Below are positions 10,301 through 22,700 of a stretch of DNA of 64,000 nt, in pieces. Positions within the stretch are counted from its first letter, which is position 1, and the number at the start of each line of letters is the position of its first letter. The position numbers and the translations under genes are program-made. The stretch comes from Apis mellifera (lineage: Eukaryota > Arthropoda > Insecta > Hymenoptera > Apidae): assembly GCF_003254395.2 (NCBI RefSeq), contig NC_037640.1, forward strand, positions 3,764,289-3,828,288. Reading direction: 5' to 3'. A model generated the notes under the pieces. It had not been told where the DNA came from and searched no databases. It saw only the letters and a list, made by a program, of their open reading frames with translations.

Positions 10301-13003
10301 AGAAAAAAAAAAATTAATTATAAAAGCAAATAAAAAAAATTTATACACAAATATCTTTGTTTTTATTATTGAAATAATAAATATTTCCAAATCACCTGGA
10401 AAACTTTCAGTCAGTGTAATCTGTATTAAAAAAAAAATTGAATATGTATAAATATTTCATGTTCAATACTTTTTTTTACTTGACCGCGTTTCCTAACTTC
10501 ATTTTCATTTAAATAGATTGACCGCATAAAGTAAATACTGTCATCGATCAATACTCACCCGGAAGCTCATTTCGAGGTTTTCACCGCCCCAAATATCCAT
10601 GCCCTCGTCGTACGCTCCCAATTCATAAAAATACTCTTTGTCAATAGAAAATAATCCGCCGGCCATTGTTGGTGTTCTTAGAGGAGCTGTCCTATCTCCT
10701 AATCTTCTGTCCATTTCTCTTTGCGCCACTCTATACCTTGAAAGTTTATAAAACTTCATATTAATAATTCAATAAATACAATAAATACAATAATCATTAC
10801 AGAAATTCAATACATAATAAAATTTCAATGAAAAGAAAAAAAAATCATAGTATTACAAATATTTCAATTGTGTAAACTTTATAAAATATTGATGTTGATA
10901 ACATTGATGCATAATAGATTATTCCATTCAAAAGTAGTAGACAGATCATATGCATTTCTGAAAATAAATTAATTATTTTTTTAAAAAATTAGGAAAATAA
11001 TATTATGCAGTGATAATAATAAATAATAGCATATAAAAAATTAAAAAATATTTCATATTTATGTATTTAATATTTTGCTTTAATTATTTTACTCTTCTAT
11101 TCATAATTTAATTGTCTTTTTATAATCAATAATTTATTGATGAATTAAATTATAATGCAAAAGATTGTTTTACATATTAAACCTCAAAAGATATAATCTC
11201 TTAAAGAATCAATTCACTAATTCTTACCATCTAAAATTCAGTTTCCAATTGAAACCACCCCACGTCATATCGCTGGCTGGAATGTACTCGAAAGTATCAT
11301 CGCTAATCACATCAATGATGGGACAGACAACAGTGGTTCTGTCTTCAGCGATTCTAGACAACAAAGGTTCCAGCCAACCCTCTGTGCATTCGCAATGAGC
11401 GTCCAAAAACGTTATAACTTGCCCCTTCACATGTTTCGCCCCAAGCAGTCTGGCTCTGATTAGACCCGATCTCTTCTCAGTACGGTATACATATGTAGGG
11501 ACTGGTAACGTTTTTACATAGTCCTCTAGGTCTTGCTTCAAGTGATCTGCGGATCGAGTGCATTGTGTGAGCAAAAAGGCGTGGAGAAGTGAAAGTGACG
11601 TTGACCACATTGCCAATAGTTTTTCGATTGAATTCACTGAATAATAAAACATTATTGTCGCAATTGGAACTGGTTGACTTGATAAAAGGTGCATAGAATT
11701 CTACGTTTTCCTATTACTTTTACAATAAGAAAAGAAACTTTGATTTGAATATTTATTAAGAATGACTATAAGATTTTGATATTTGGAAATGTTTGAAAGA
11801 AAAGTGCACGATCATTCAAGCTTTTGGATGAATCAAATGTGTCCTAAAAATATCTAATGAGATTTCTCTAAATTGATTGAAAAAAACTGTAAATAGAAAA
11901 ATGTGAAAATTATAATCTATTAAAAAAAATGCTCAAGGAATTATTGAGTCAGATTTTGAGCAATTATTGTATAAAACAGAATAATTTGTTTTGTGCTAGA
12001 TCTTTAAATAGTTTTATATTTTATATTTAAAAATTATTTTCAATATGTATTTACTACCAACGTCATATGTATGAATTTTGATTTAAAAATTCGATAATAG
12101 ATAGATAAATAAATATTCCAATTATCAATTGTAATGAAAGCTTATTATATTATTAAATACTATTATTGAAAAATGACGTGGTGAATATTTTTATAAAATT
12201 ACAATCCTACCATACTATGTATTAAATAAACAATTCACAGTACATTTCCGTGCCCATATATTTAGAGAAGCATTTAACATTGCAACATGAACTCGATCAA
12301 AACCACACCCTATCTATTCAAACAAAAAGCCCTCCAAGTCATGTCAATCCAGTTCCTTTATCGCGAAATCATTCTCATGCTCACCTTGCTCGCTCTTATC
12401 ATCTACCAATATGATCTCCTTGAGCAACGTGCGCGGAGACCGATTAATGACAGACCAAACGGTCCTCAACAGGGTGCTCCACGCTTCGTTGTGGAATACT
12501 ATCACGATACTAGTATCCGGCAGGTACTTGCTGTACTTCTTCGTCTTGCATCCGTCCAACCTTATGTCCTTGAGGGACCGATTCAACGATATCATGTCGC
12601 TCGCCATCAAATTGAACTGATTCAATTTAAAGAGCTCCTGCTGCCTTGCTTCATCTTCCGGCGAGATGTGCACCGCCGCGCCCATCTCGCCGGGTATCCC
12701 TTTGTTATCCCTAACTACCCTAGCTGGCCTCCACAAATGCAGTTCCGGTTGTTTGTACCGTTTCTTACTACTCTGCTGGCCAACCGGCTGGATCTGTTCC
12801 TCTTCTTTTAAATCAATCTTCGAATGGGGCAAACTTTCCTCGGTGAGAGATTGTTGCTGCTTCCCGTTCTCCGTGCAACCCCATCCGGATCCTCCGATGC
12901 AATCCGAATAGAGCATCAGCACCATCACGTCCACCAGGAACCATACCAGGGACGTGAGCAGTATCACTTGACACGTGTGAATGCGAATCTTGGAACGGAA
13001 CAT
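7345..13003 (-). CDS. Pgant5: Polypeptide N-acetylgalactosaminyltransferase, Pgant5/GALNT1 class
   Basis: Coding exons on the minus strand: 1, 13003-12385; 2, 11546-11228; 3, 10736-10559; 4b, 10026-9846 (or 4a, 8796-8616); 5, 8021-7783; 6, 7700-7566; 7, 7494-7345. Each path gives 1821 nt and 606 residues. The enzyme starts mucin-type O-glycosylation in the Golgi by adding GalNAc to Ser/Thr. A type II signal anchor spans residues about 10-33, followed by a stem. The GT-A domain carries the metal-binding DAH (255-257) and the Gal/GalNAc-T motif around YDEGMDIWGGENLEMSFR. The third metal ligand, His390 in CSHVGH, is supplied by exon 4. The C-terminal ricin-type lectin domain (about 470-606) has three repeats marked by CLD and GGNQ motifs and ends KFKWQAS. 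The N-terminal and C-terminal sequences resemble Drosophila Pgant5 as I remember it. The start at 13003 has no in-frame upstream ATG before a stop. The exon 5 donor GTTAGT is non-consensus. Confidence 0.93.
8399..8415 (-). promoter_or_regulatory. Intron element pairing with 9502-9518 (downstream of exon 4a)
   Basis: The plus strand reads TTAACGGGTATCTGATA, the exact reverse complement of 9502-9518. In the minus-strand pre-mRNA it lies in the intron between exon 4a and exon 5. It adjoins the self-complementary string TATATGCGCATATA. Proposed role: base pairing with the upstream element so that exon 4a is looped out. The complementarity is seen; the function is inferred. Confidence 0.6.
8616..8796 (-). 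CDS. Pgant5: Pgant5 alternative exon 4a (distal copy)
   Basis: The exon is 181 nt and runs from phase 0 to phase 1, exactly like exon 4b. It encodes IWMCGGTLEIATCSHVGH and then FRKSTPYTFPGG. The acceptor is ..GGTTAG before ATATGG, with two branch-point-like strings, TACTAAC and TGCTAAC (minus strand), about 18 and 26 nt upstream. The donor is G|GTAGCA, which is weak. Over 60 residues I count 42 identical to exon 4b. The catalytic Trp, Cys-Gly-Gly and metal-binding His are kept. Changes fall in the flexible active-site loop (RKSTPY in place of RDKSPY) and in the following helix (LDQWKY in place of MDEWRD). Splicing both copies into one mRNA would break the reading frame. Confidence 0.88.
9502..9518 (-). 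promoter_or_regulatory. Intron element pairing with 8399-8415 (between exons 4b and 4a)
   Basis: The plus strand reads TATCAGATACCCGTTAA, perfectly complementary over 17 nt to the element downstream of exon 4a. With a two-nucleotide bulge, four further pairs (AAUA with UAUU) extend the helix. The GGG/CCC core makes the match conspicuous in such AT-rich introns. It is a candidate splicing-control element. Confidence 0.6.
9846..10026 (-). CDS. Pgant5: Pgant5 alternative exon 4b (proximal copy)
   Basis: The exon is 181 nt, phase 0 to phase 1, encoding VWQCGGTLEISPCSHVGH followed by FRDKSPYTFPGG and ending FYYAMNPG across the junction. It is the copy closer to the Drosophila Pgant5 sequence as I recall it. 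The acceptor ..CTTGTAG before GTATGG has almost no polypyrimidine tract, and the donor G|GTTAGA is non-consensus; both suggest a regulated exon. It lies 532 nt downstream of exon 3 and 1049 nt upstream of exon 4a. Confidence 0.88.
10141..10196 (-). promoter_or_regulatory. Intron hairpin upstream of exon 4b
   Basis: The arms 10141-10154 (ATTAATACTAGAAT) and 10183-10196 (ATTCTAGTATTAAT) are perfectly complementary. After a six-base bulge a second stem follows (AATCAAA at 10152-10158 with TTTGATT at 10170-10176; it shares three bases with the outer stem). It lies about 115-170 nt upstream of the exon 4b acceptor in the pre-mRNA and could modulate use of that exon. The function is inferred. Confidence 0.5.
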
Positions 13004-13218
13004 GTTGTGATGGGGCCGGTCGCCTGGTATCCTGAGCTCATCACCCGATCCTTCGCGGTTGGAGGCGCGACGAGCTTCCTGTTAGACCAGGCCGTATTCT
13101 GGGACCCGGCCGTTTAACTAACCGTTCGGCTACCCGAGTCTGAAGAGGAGATCAGCCGCCACTGTGCTCTTGTGGACCACTGAATTTACATGACTACGTC
13201 GACCGAGACTTCCGTGAT
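13004..13218 (-). other. Pgant5: Pgant5 5' UTR part of the first coding exon
   Basis: A strong minus-strand acceptor (T-rich tract, then TTTACAG) ends at 13219, so the exon holding the start codon probably begins at 13218 and carries about 215 nt of leader. It is GC-rich compared with the intron beyond it. No in-frame upstream ATG extends the protein. Confidence 0.6.
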
Positions 13219-16200
13219 CTGTAAATAAAAAAAAAATGAGGAATTAGAATTATTTTAAGGCGTGCAATTAAAGCATTGATCTATGGATGAATATTATAAT
13301 TGAGAATATTTTTGGGTTTCTTAATTAGAATTATAAGAGAGAATTTTTCCTCAGATTTTTGATAAATGCTATTATATAATACTGATCTTCAAATTTCCAC
13401 AATTTCAGAGTGACATACTGTTGATATATTTAAAAGTTTAGGATTCTATCGAATTTCCTAAATTTCTTAAATCCATGATCCTTACCTTTTTTAAATTTTA
13501 TTTAATTCAATCGTCTTAAACAACATTAGTGAATTTCATCGTGCAATAATTTTCATAAATATCGCTATACTAATTTTAAAAAATCTCCATTCAAACCAAT
13601 GATTCGTTTAAGCTGACAACAAATTCACTTTCGATATAATTTCCTCGCTTAATCCTTTGATCATAGTTGGTTGTCTTGCACGAACCAAAACATCTGTATC
13701 GACGTATCGGAATCTCACGATACAATGCAACAACTCCTTTACCACCTCCTTCCCTTTTGTACAAGCCGCCAAACCCAAACAAACTTCGACCCTCGCGAGA
13801 CTAATCCTTCCAGCAAGCTCAACCCTCTTAAACGAGCTTGAAATTCATCCTCAAACGGTATCATCATCGGTTTTGCGGCAAAATGGGCGAAATATATTCT
13901 TAACTCTGCATACGTAGTCTTTTCTCGATAAATATTTCAACATATTACGTAAATAATTTGGTTTGCCGCATATCTATTTGTTTTCAGCCATTCTGTAAGT
14001 CAGTCTAAACGTTGTTTCTACTTGTATAAGAGCTCTTGTACAGTACAATCGAGCCGGAAGTCACGCGAGACCGTTTATTTTATCAGATGCATAATATATG
14101 GAGACTGTTTACCATTATCGATTCGTTTCCATTCGTTTCTTGGCTTGTACACACGGATATTATGTAATATATTTAATTGGAATTGAAAATATTTTTTTTC
14201 GATGTATTTGTTAAGTATTATAAATTGAATTATTTTAAAGATATTTTTATTAAACTTCATTGTGCAATATGGTGCAATTGTATCGTATGTTGTTCGATCG
14301 TCGCTTTAATTTTTTTTTTATACGAAAGATTTTGATTCAAATGTTGCTTCAAAGTTCGTCGCAATTTCTTATGATGCTATTTTATCTTCCTTGCAACTCA
14401 AGTTTCGTGTTATTCAGTACTTATTGTAACTTTTCACTGTAATATTATCCTAGAATTATTACGTTTTATTCATTTCAGTATTACTTACATACAATTTTTC
14501 ATCCTATTATTTAAATAAATAATATTATATCATCACGAGATGATTTTTCCATTAAATTCAAGATTAGAATTATTCTACAATTATCAGAATCTTTTACTTT
14601 ATCATTCAAATTTTTATAAAATTGAAACAATATAATTTTAATTTTTTTTGTGTTATCCTACGATTATTAAAAATTTTCATTATTAAAAATTTTATAAAAT
14701 TAAAAAACCAAAATACAAAATTACCTGATTGTTTTCACTATTCTGTTTAATTATACCAGAATTTTTAAAAAAAGTTTTCTATATAGAAGCTCAAATATCG
14801 TATTATTCAAAGAATATCTGTATATATATATCAGAAGGAAAAAATAAAGCAAAAGAAAGAACAAAATTCTCCGATAACTAGCGCACAGTGAGCGCATTCT
14901 TGCGTTTATGCATGATTCGTGCGAGTATTCTCGCCGTTGCACCGTGAATATTACACCGGATGAATGGGCAGAAAAAGCTACGGATTCGTCCTGGTCGAAG
15001 CACGATTTCGAGTGCGTAGAACAAAGACAGTTTTGTGCCATATTTCGTATGTTTTTGATTGACGGGAGGCTATTTTACCGGCTGGCCAACTTTTTTCTTT
15101 ATGGCTCTGCAAGTGGAAAAGAGGATAAAATATAAAAATTGAAATTTTTTTCAATGATGATAGAGAAATCTAGCAAATAAAAAAAGATTTTACAAATAAA
15201 ATCTTTTAATTTCGATAAGGCCTTTTTTAAAGTCTTAATTATGTTATTATTTTGTGGAATTAAGTATATTATTTTTCTAGGTTAGGTTAAATTACGTAGT
15301 TATTATATATAATTTAATTAGCGTTACTATTACATTTTAGCAAATTAATTATAGATATTGATTAAAATTTATGATTTATATTAAATACTAATTTTTTCGT
15401 TAGAAAAATTCTGAAAAACGATCTAATTCATAGATTTAATTTATAGAAACTCATTTCTAAATCTTATAGAAATACAATTAATTATTCGAAAGTAATGCGT
15501 ATATGTGCAATTTAAATATAACATTGTTATAAAAAATGTATTATTATTAATTTATATAAATCATGTTTACCAAGTTGCATGTGTTTTATCTTTGTTCCTG
15601 ATCTTGGTAACAGGGAAAAATTCTGTTTCCAAGTTATAAAGCAGAATAAAAAGATTCAGAAGAAGAGTGTTAATTGGAAAGAAATAATTAAAGTAAATTT
15701 GTAATAAAATTGACGTAATCAAATTTTTTTCAATAGAAATACTATTATATTCGATTTTTAATTAAAATCTTAGAAAAATCCCATGGCATCGATCTAAAGT
15801 TTTTATTTCTTGATTTATGATTTTTCTATAGATAAATAAGGAAAGATATAATAATAAATAATATAAATTGATTCTGTTTTTTTATTAAAATTTATAATTT
15901 TAAACTTTAAAGTTTTCAATAAAATCAGAATTTCTAAATAAGATTTTTTTGTAATGATAAGGATACGAATATTTCTGCGACTGACTGTATAATTTATTTG
16001 CAAAAGCAAAATGAAAAAAATTCAATTCTTTTTTTTCGATTTTCAAATTCACATTATTCACATTGAAAAAAATAAAAAGAATGTTTCATTTCTTCACTAT
16101 TCTAACACTTTTTCACAAACCACAAGATATATCAAACTTCGTAACCTAAAAAAAACTAAATCTTTTTTTCATTACGAATATCACTTTTCCAATTCTTCTT

Positions 16201-16563
16201 ATTCTTTATTCCATTTTCTTCATTTGTTATCCATTCTTCCATTGTTTTATTAACACAAATCGATATAAATACCAACAAATTTAAAAAGAAACTAATAATT
16301 TCTTTATTCAAAAACAGAAACGAATCAAGTGTTGCTAAAGAACAATGTCGATCACGCTCGTAGCGCCATCTCTTGACATCCACTTTCGAAATTCCAGAAT
16401 TTGTTCGTCTCGCCAAAAATTTCTACCGTTTTGCTTCGATTCTAAATAATTTTCTTGTTCTCAAAAGTAGCTGAAAGTCAAGATAAAGAAGTAAGAAGAG
16501 CGGAAGGAGAGCACGACCATGTCTATTACTTATACAGTTCATAAGCTGCTTAAGACTACTTAC
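13219..16563. other. Probable first intron of Pgant5
   Basis: AT-rich sequence between the acceptor at 13219 and a perfect minus-strand donor (GAAG|GTAAGT) at 16563. Open frames here, for example the one at 14908-15135, match no family I know and show no splice context. No RNA gene or transposon is evident. The assignment as an intron depends on the two splice sites belonging to one transcript. Confidence 0.45.
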
Positions 16564-16760
16564 CTTCGGTGAGATCTAGAGAGTAGGAGCGTGCACGCGG
16601 TCGTTGCCGCGATCGTAATAATGATCGAGCGATCGTGGCAGGTTGCAAATGTTCTGTGGAAATTTGTGGAAACAAACGAATCACTGGATACTTAAGCACA
16701 CGAGTGTTTGTGTTCATGAGAGTTAGTCTAATGAGAACATTCATGGGAGAACGGTGAGCG
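16564..16760 (-). other. Pgant5: Candidate non-coding first exon of Pgant5
   Basis: A segment of raised G+C ends in a consensus donor (GAAG|GTAAGTAGT, minus strand) at 16564/16563. Its position, about 3.3 kb upstream of the strong acceptor at 13219, fits a 5' UTR exon of Pgant5. The upstream boundary (transcription start) is a guess. It could instead belong to an unrelated non-coding RNA. Confidence 0.4.
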
Positions 16761-19700
16761 GGCTGGAGTAGATCTGGTGATATTAATTAATTAGGATCTC
16801 GGCTAAATCATTCACTTTCATCGCGATATGAAACCTGTGTCGCGGTATATATATTAACAGAAGTTGATAATTGCCTCCCACAAAGAGAATACATGAGATT
16901 GCCATGTGAGACTGTTATTTTTTTTTCTTTTTCTCTCGAAATAATTGCGTGTGTGTGTATATGTGAAGTAATTGTGAGAATGTATGAATGAGAAAGTATG
17001 AATCATGAGTGAGAATTTTCGAAGATTTAAGAGATGTTCTTGATATATATCCTTGATGATCATTTTCTTTAAAAGATTATTTAATTTAAATAATGACCGA
17101 AAAATTGAATCGTTTGAGATCTACAAGTATTAAATAAATTTATATGAAAACCTGATTTTTTTTCATTTTTATTGTCTATATAATAATAATATTTTCATAA
17201 TATTCATAAAATAATTTTTTATAGCTTTTAATAAGCTTGCAATAAGAATATTAATGTTAAATAATCTTATTACGAAACTCATTCAACTATTTTAAAACTA
17301 TTAATTCTCATTAATTCCTTTGTTTTTAAGATTTGTATATTCACCTATTTTTCTTTAGGAGCAATAGCCAAAGAATTAAGAAAGATACAATCATTATACT
17401 CGTATATTTTAATGAAAAATCGGTCTGGATTTTCATTATATATTTTTTGTTCCACGAAATATCACGAAATAAAGAAAAAAAAAAAAAAATCAATAAAACT
17501 ATTTATATTCATCATGTTTTTTCTCTGCTCATCAATTTTTAAAGATCTCATTATAATTTCTCATCCCTCCGCTTAATTTAAAATTCCATTCTCTCCTCGA
17601 TCGCGGAAAAAATTCGTTCGAAGATTAAAATTGGTGGGTGAAATATTAATAACATATTGAGCATCTATTTCAATCGTTCAGCATGCAGAAAGTCAAGTTT
17701 CGCGCAACAACCACCACCGGCATCCATCCCCGATTGGATGCACGAAGTTTGATGAGCGCTCGAGGCTGCAGTCAAGTCCGCGAGGCAATAAGCAGCCGGA
17801 CGAACTTCGACCCCATGGATGGGGAGAGATGTTAAACAAAATATCGTGGAGTCGAGCTCCAGTAGGGAATTCGCGGCGATACTTTATGCTTTGCATCGGC
17901 TTCCCCGGAAACGGGGATTTTGTTTGATTTTCCGTGGAAATCCGTGAAAGGTTTCTTCGCGGAGAGGAATCGGAAAGGACTTTATTTTAATTGACATTGT
18001 CGGAGGGAAATGAAATTGTGGTATTCGAGGATTTGCCAAAGTTTCTTCCCGAAAGATGAGAAGTAAAGGTTTCAAATATAATACGAGGCTTTGAACACGC
18101 ATTGTTCATCATTGCATTAATGAGTTATAGCACAATTTATTGATTTGTAACATTAACGAATTGACGAGTTTTATGAAATTATGGATTTCTCTTTTTTTAC
18201 AAACTTACGTTATTAAGTGACTTTAATATTTAACGTTTTCAATCTTCTTATCTCTACGCGATTTATTAAAATCTATAATTTTATAATTATCTTTCTGATT
18301 AATTATTCCAAAGGTATATAATTCTTTAAGGAGTTATAAACACGTCAATCTTTTGATAATTTCAATTAATCTTACGACAAATAAAATTTCTATAAATATG
18401 TAAAAGCTTATGCAATATAAATAGCAATCTAACCTATTATTAATTGCTAACTCTTCTTTTCTAAAATTATTATAAATTTTTAATTAATTTTCATGATGTT
18501 TAAATTCATTATGGAAATTAATTACAAACTTTTATTGATAATTTTAACATAACGCGATTGATATCTATGATTAAATTTATATAAAAATTCCTATTTGATT
18601 AAAGATAAAGATAGAAAAAAATATAAAGCAAAATTATAAAATTAATTGATATCTAATGATAAATCTTTTCTAAGTTAAATAAATAATTTTGTTGTTTTTT
18701 TTAAAATTGCTCTAAATTTTAATGACCAAAAATACAACAAACAATTAAGTTTGAAGTTTGAAGTTTTCGTTAAAACGAACAATTTCAAGTTGCTAGCATA
18801 TTTCGTCATTAATTACGAATTCGTAGCCGCAGGTGTTCTGCAACATCTCTGTCAACGAAGCAAATTAATTACATTCCTCCACTTCTTAATTTTTCTGAAA
18901 TATTCTTAAATTTTCGTAAACCCGCAAATTATCTTTAATTTAACAGAATCAGAATAATAATGAGCTTATTTATTTTACACCTTACAATTCTCAGGATCTC
19001 GGCTCATCTTTTCGTACCATCTTTAAATGATAAAAAGATTGCTCAAGAAATTAAAATTGCAAATTCAAGAACAACAACGGAATGCAAAGTTATTGAAATA
19101 TTCAAGAATCGCTTTCAAACTGAAACAAAACCCGTAGCGATAAACTTATCTATTCACCAAACTATAAAAATAGAATTCTCAATTTGCATAGAAATTCTTG
19201 CGATTTAACATCATTTCGCAATATTCTCGCTATCAAGGAACGATTATCCAAGTGGATAAATCGTACGATCAACAATGTCTGGCAAAGAATCATATCGTTT
19301 CATCGAAAACACACTAGAAATCCTTTTCGAGTCGCGATTTAAATTTTCCCTAAAAATTTAAAAATATATTAAAACTGTTCAATTTTCCTCGTCATTTAAT
19401 TGCATATGATTCTTAAATTTCATTATATAATTCTCACAATCTTTACTTATTTTTTTATCTTTCTATAATGAAGTAATCATTCGTGGAAAAACACTTTGCA
19501 AGAGATACAAATTTATCGAGATATTCAAAACATTTTTACACATATTATGTATGCATAATGATCGAATCAGACTACAAATTTTATCGTCTTCAACGACAAA
19601 TTAAAATTCTCATAACCCAGATGTAAGATCGTTAAATCTCGAAATAGTTATCCAATAAATTATAATGAACTGATTCTGTAATATCTTTTTATTATATATA

Positions 19701-22700
19701 GAAGTTTATCAAGTTGTTCAAGCTACAAGAATTCATTTCAGAATTCATATATCTTCGATCGTAACATTTATAGATTGGACTATCTCAACTAACATTCAAT
19801 ATTAATAACGGATAAAACTATTTTTGGATTTCATACGATGACATTTGATCTTTTCTATCCGTCTGTTTTTTTAAATAAATATTTGAATATATTATTATAC
19901 ATACATTTTCAATTTATTTTCACATCTAATTAATTCCCCTTTATCTCTGTTATTTAACAGAGTTAATTAATAATTTTATACATAATATATATATATAATA
20001 TTCCATAAATTCTTCCAGAAAATGCAAAATCGAATTATCTCTAAATGTCTTTAAGATTGTAACTACCTCTGATTGCATAATTTATCAGAATACTTAACAA
20101 TAAACTATGCCAAAATTTATAATAAGCTCTGGCAACATCTCTAAACGGTTACCCAACAAATTACAATTGATAATCTTGTAACTTCTTACAGAAAGAAAAT
20201 GCAAATTTATCGAATCGTTTGAAAATCCTGTTTGCAATTCAATGCAGTGTTAAGTGACCAATCTTCTCATTAATTATAATTGATTCTGAAAATATAAGGA
20301 GAAACTGAATAAGAAGAATGATACATACTGTGTATTCGATGGATGGAAGTTAATAACAAGTAATAATTAAAATAATACACAATTATTATTACTTAATATA
20401 AATTAAATATCTATCATATAAATATTTAATTTTCTCCAAAATCCGATACGATAAATACAAACATTAATAATATACTAAATAAATACTTGATATATTATCT
20501 CGCAAATTGACGCAAATATGATCAATTTTTGATTCAATTTTATGAAATAAAAATTTCTCTTTCCAGAGAAATTTAGAAGAACTCTTTCTCCCATCCTCTC
20601 GAATTCTAAATCATCCCTTCGAAATTTCTAATCGTACACATTACGTGCAATCGGACGTTGCGACAGGATTGGTTAATTATAAAATTGAAATCACTGCATT
20701 GAGGATGAAATGCCGAATATCTCTTAAAAGGCATCGTGTTTCGCAAGGGGGAAACGCTGGAACAACGGCCATTTACGAAGGCAAATTAGCGGAATAATAA
20801 TGGCGAGGCGCAATGCACTTGTGCAAATAAGATACGGAAAAGAACCGTGTCGTTGCTCAACCTTTTCTTCGCGAATCGTACGATTCTACAAGAACTAATG
20901 CGAACGAGATACACTGGACGATGGGTTACATATTTTTGGAGGATATGGAACCACTTATTTGAACCACTCTCTGTTAATCTATTAATCCATTGTCTAAGCT
21001 ATAATCAATAGCTTAAAGGAACTTTTTAAGACAACCAAGAATAGAATGGAAAGAAATAAGTGAAAGAAACTTTTGGAACTAGGCGGGGAAAATGGCGGCT
21101 CAATGTAGAAGACCATCGAACACTTTTTTAATCGTCGTTCCTTTATGGTCGACCCGTAAAACAGCCAGATTTACGAGTTTTTAATCTTTTTCTTTCTTAT
21201 CGAGAAAGATACGAGAAGGAAATACAATCCGATCCGAAACGAGACTTTCGAAACGTGTTTCCATATGGATCGTGGGGAAACCGGATCGTTTGAAAATTTT
21301 TTTTTTTATCAGCAAAATTGTTACATTATTTTTCGTTTTCGTTTTGATCGATCAATCTTTGCCGATATACGCGGGCTTATCCTATAAATGGAGGCGCAGA
21401 AGCGTCAAAGCGGATGATTGTACTGTCAGAAACTAATTTCGATATATGGCGGCATTGTTTTCGAGGAAATTGATTTTAAATATTTGCCTGGTACACGTTC
21501 AATGAATAGAAAATACAGTGTGAGGCGAGATATTATACACGTGATAAATTTTATTGAATATGATAAAAAATAATAATAATAATAATTCTATGGAAACTCG
21601 TTACGAAGGGAAGAATCGTATAATATTCGACGGGAATGGGAATATTTTCGATGATAAGAATTATTTGATGCAAATATTACACGCGGAAATTTATATAAAA
21701 ATTCATCAAATAATACGTCGAGCCAATTAAAAATAGAGATTTTGAGAAATTTGTTTCAAATGCAATAATACATACGTGAAAAAATTATAAAAGATTTATT
21801 TTAATTGAAAAAAATATTACTTTTTTTTTATTATCATATATAAAATTTTTAAAATTCTCAACATCGAAAGATAATTCACGAGTAAATAATATTATCGATA
21901 TGATATCATTCCTATTTTCGGCAATTTAAATATTTGTTTAATACAACGCCTACAACTATATTATTACAGATTATCATCGAAAAGAGTTGGTTTTAATAAG
22001 ATAATTTTCGATCAAACGTTTATCGATCATGTTGGCAATATTAATTATCATCGATAAATGTTCGATAAATTTTTATGAAATAAAATTTTATTGAACATTT
22101 ATTGAAAAATGTTTTACAAAAATTAATTAATGATTTTTAAAATATACTTTCAAAACAAACTTCTTCGCGAGAACATTTTCCAATATAGATAATTTCTAAA
22201 TTTCATAATAATCAACGATTAATAAGGTTATATGGCAGAAAAATTGGATCTTATCAATGACCTCGAGTTTTTTTTTTTTTTGCCACGGAATCATAACGCA
22301 ATCAAATATCATATTTCTTTATATAGCAAGTGATGATAACACGATATTGAAGATAACATCGTTGCTTTTAAAAAAAATAAAAATTCGATGATACATTGAT
22401 AATATTATTAAATTAAGTATTTTTTATAAATATAATTAATCACTTAAATAATTATCTCGTTCTCTATACTTAATTGCAATTCAAACTTTGAAAATAATGA
22501 TTCAGATACAAAACAAAGAATTTCAAACAATTCCTTATACATATTTTATTCGTACAAATAAATCATTGACTCCGAAGACAAACAGCCATTCAGAAGCCAA
22601 ATTGACTCTGCTTCCTATAGAATTTTTAATTTTTTTAATTACTATTAAAATTATAATCGATGTTCATTCTTTCGGAAACCAGATGATTCATCTTAATGGA

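Noticed and set aside
12287..12811. 174-codon open frame on the plus strand
   Set aside because: It is the antisense shadow of Pgant5 exon 1, whose minus-strand frame has a clear family match.
15282..15294. GGTTAGGTT, insect telomere-like (TTAGG)n
   Set aside because: Only about two units; also seen singly elsewhere. Not a telomeric array.
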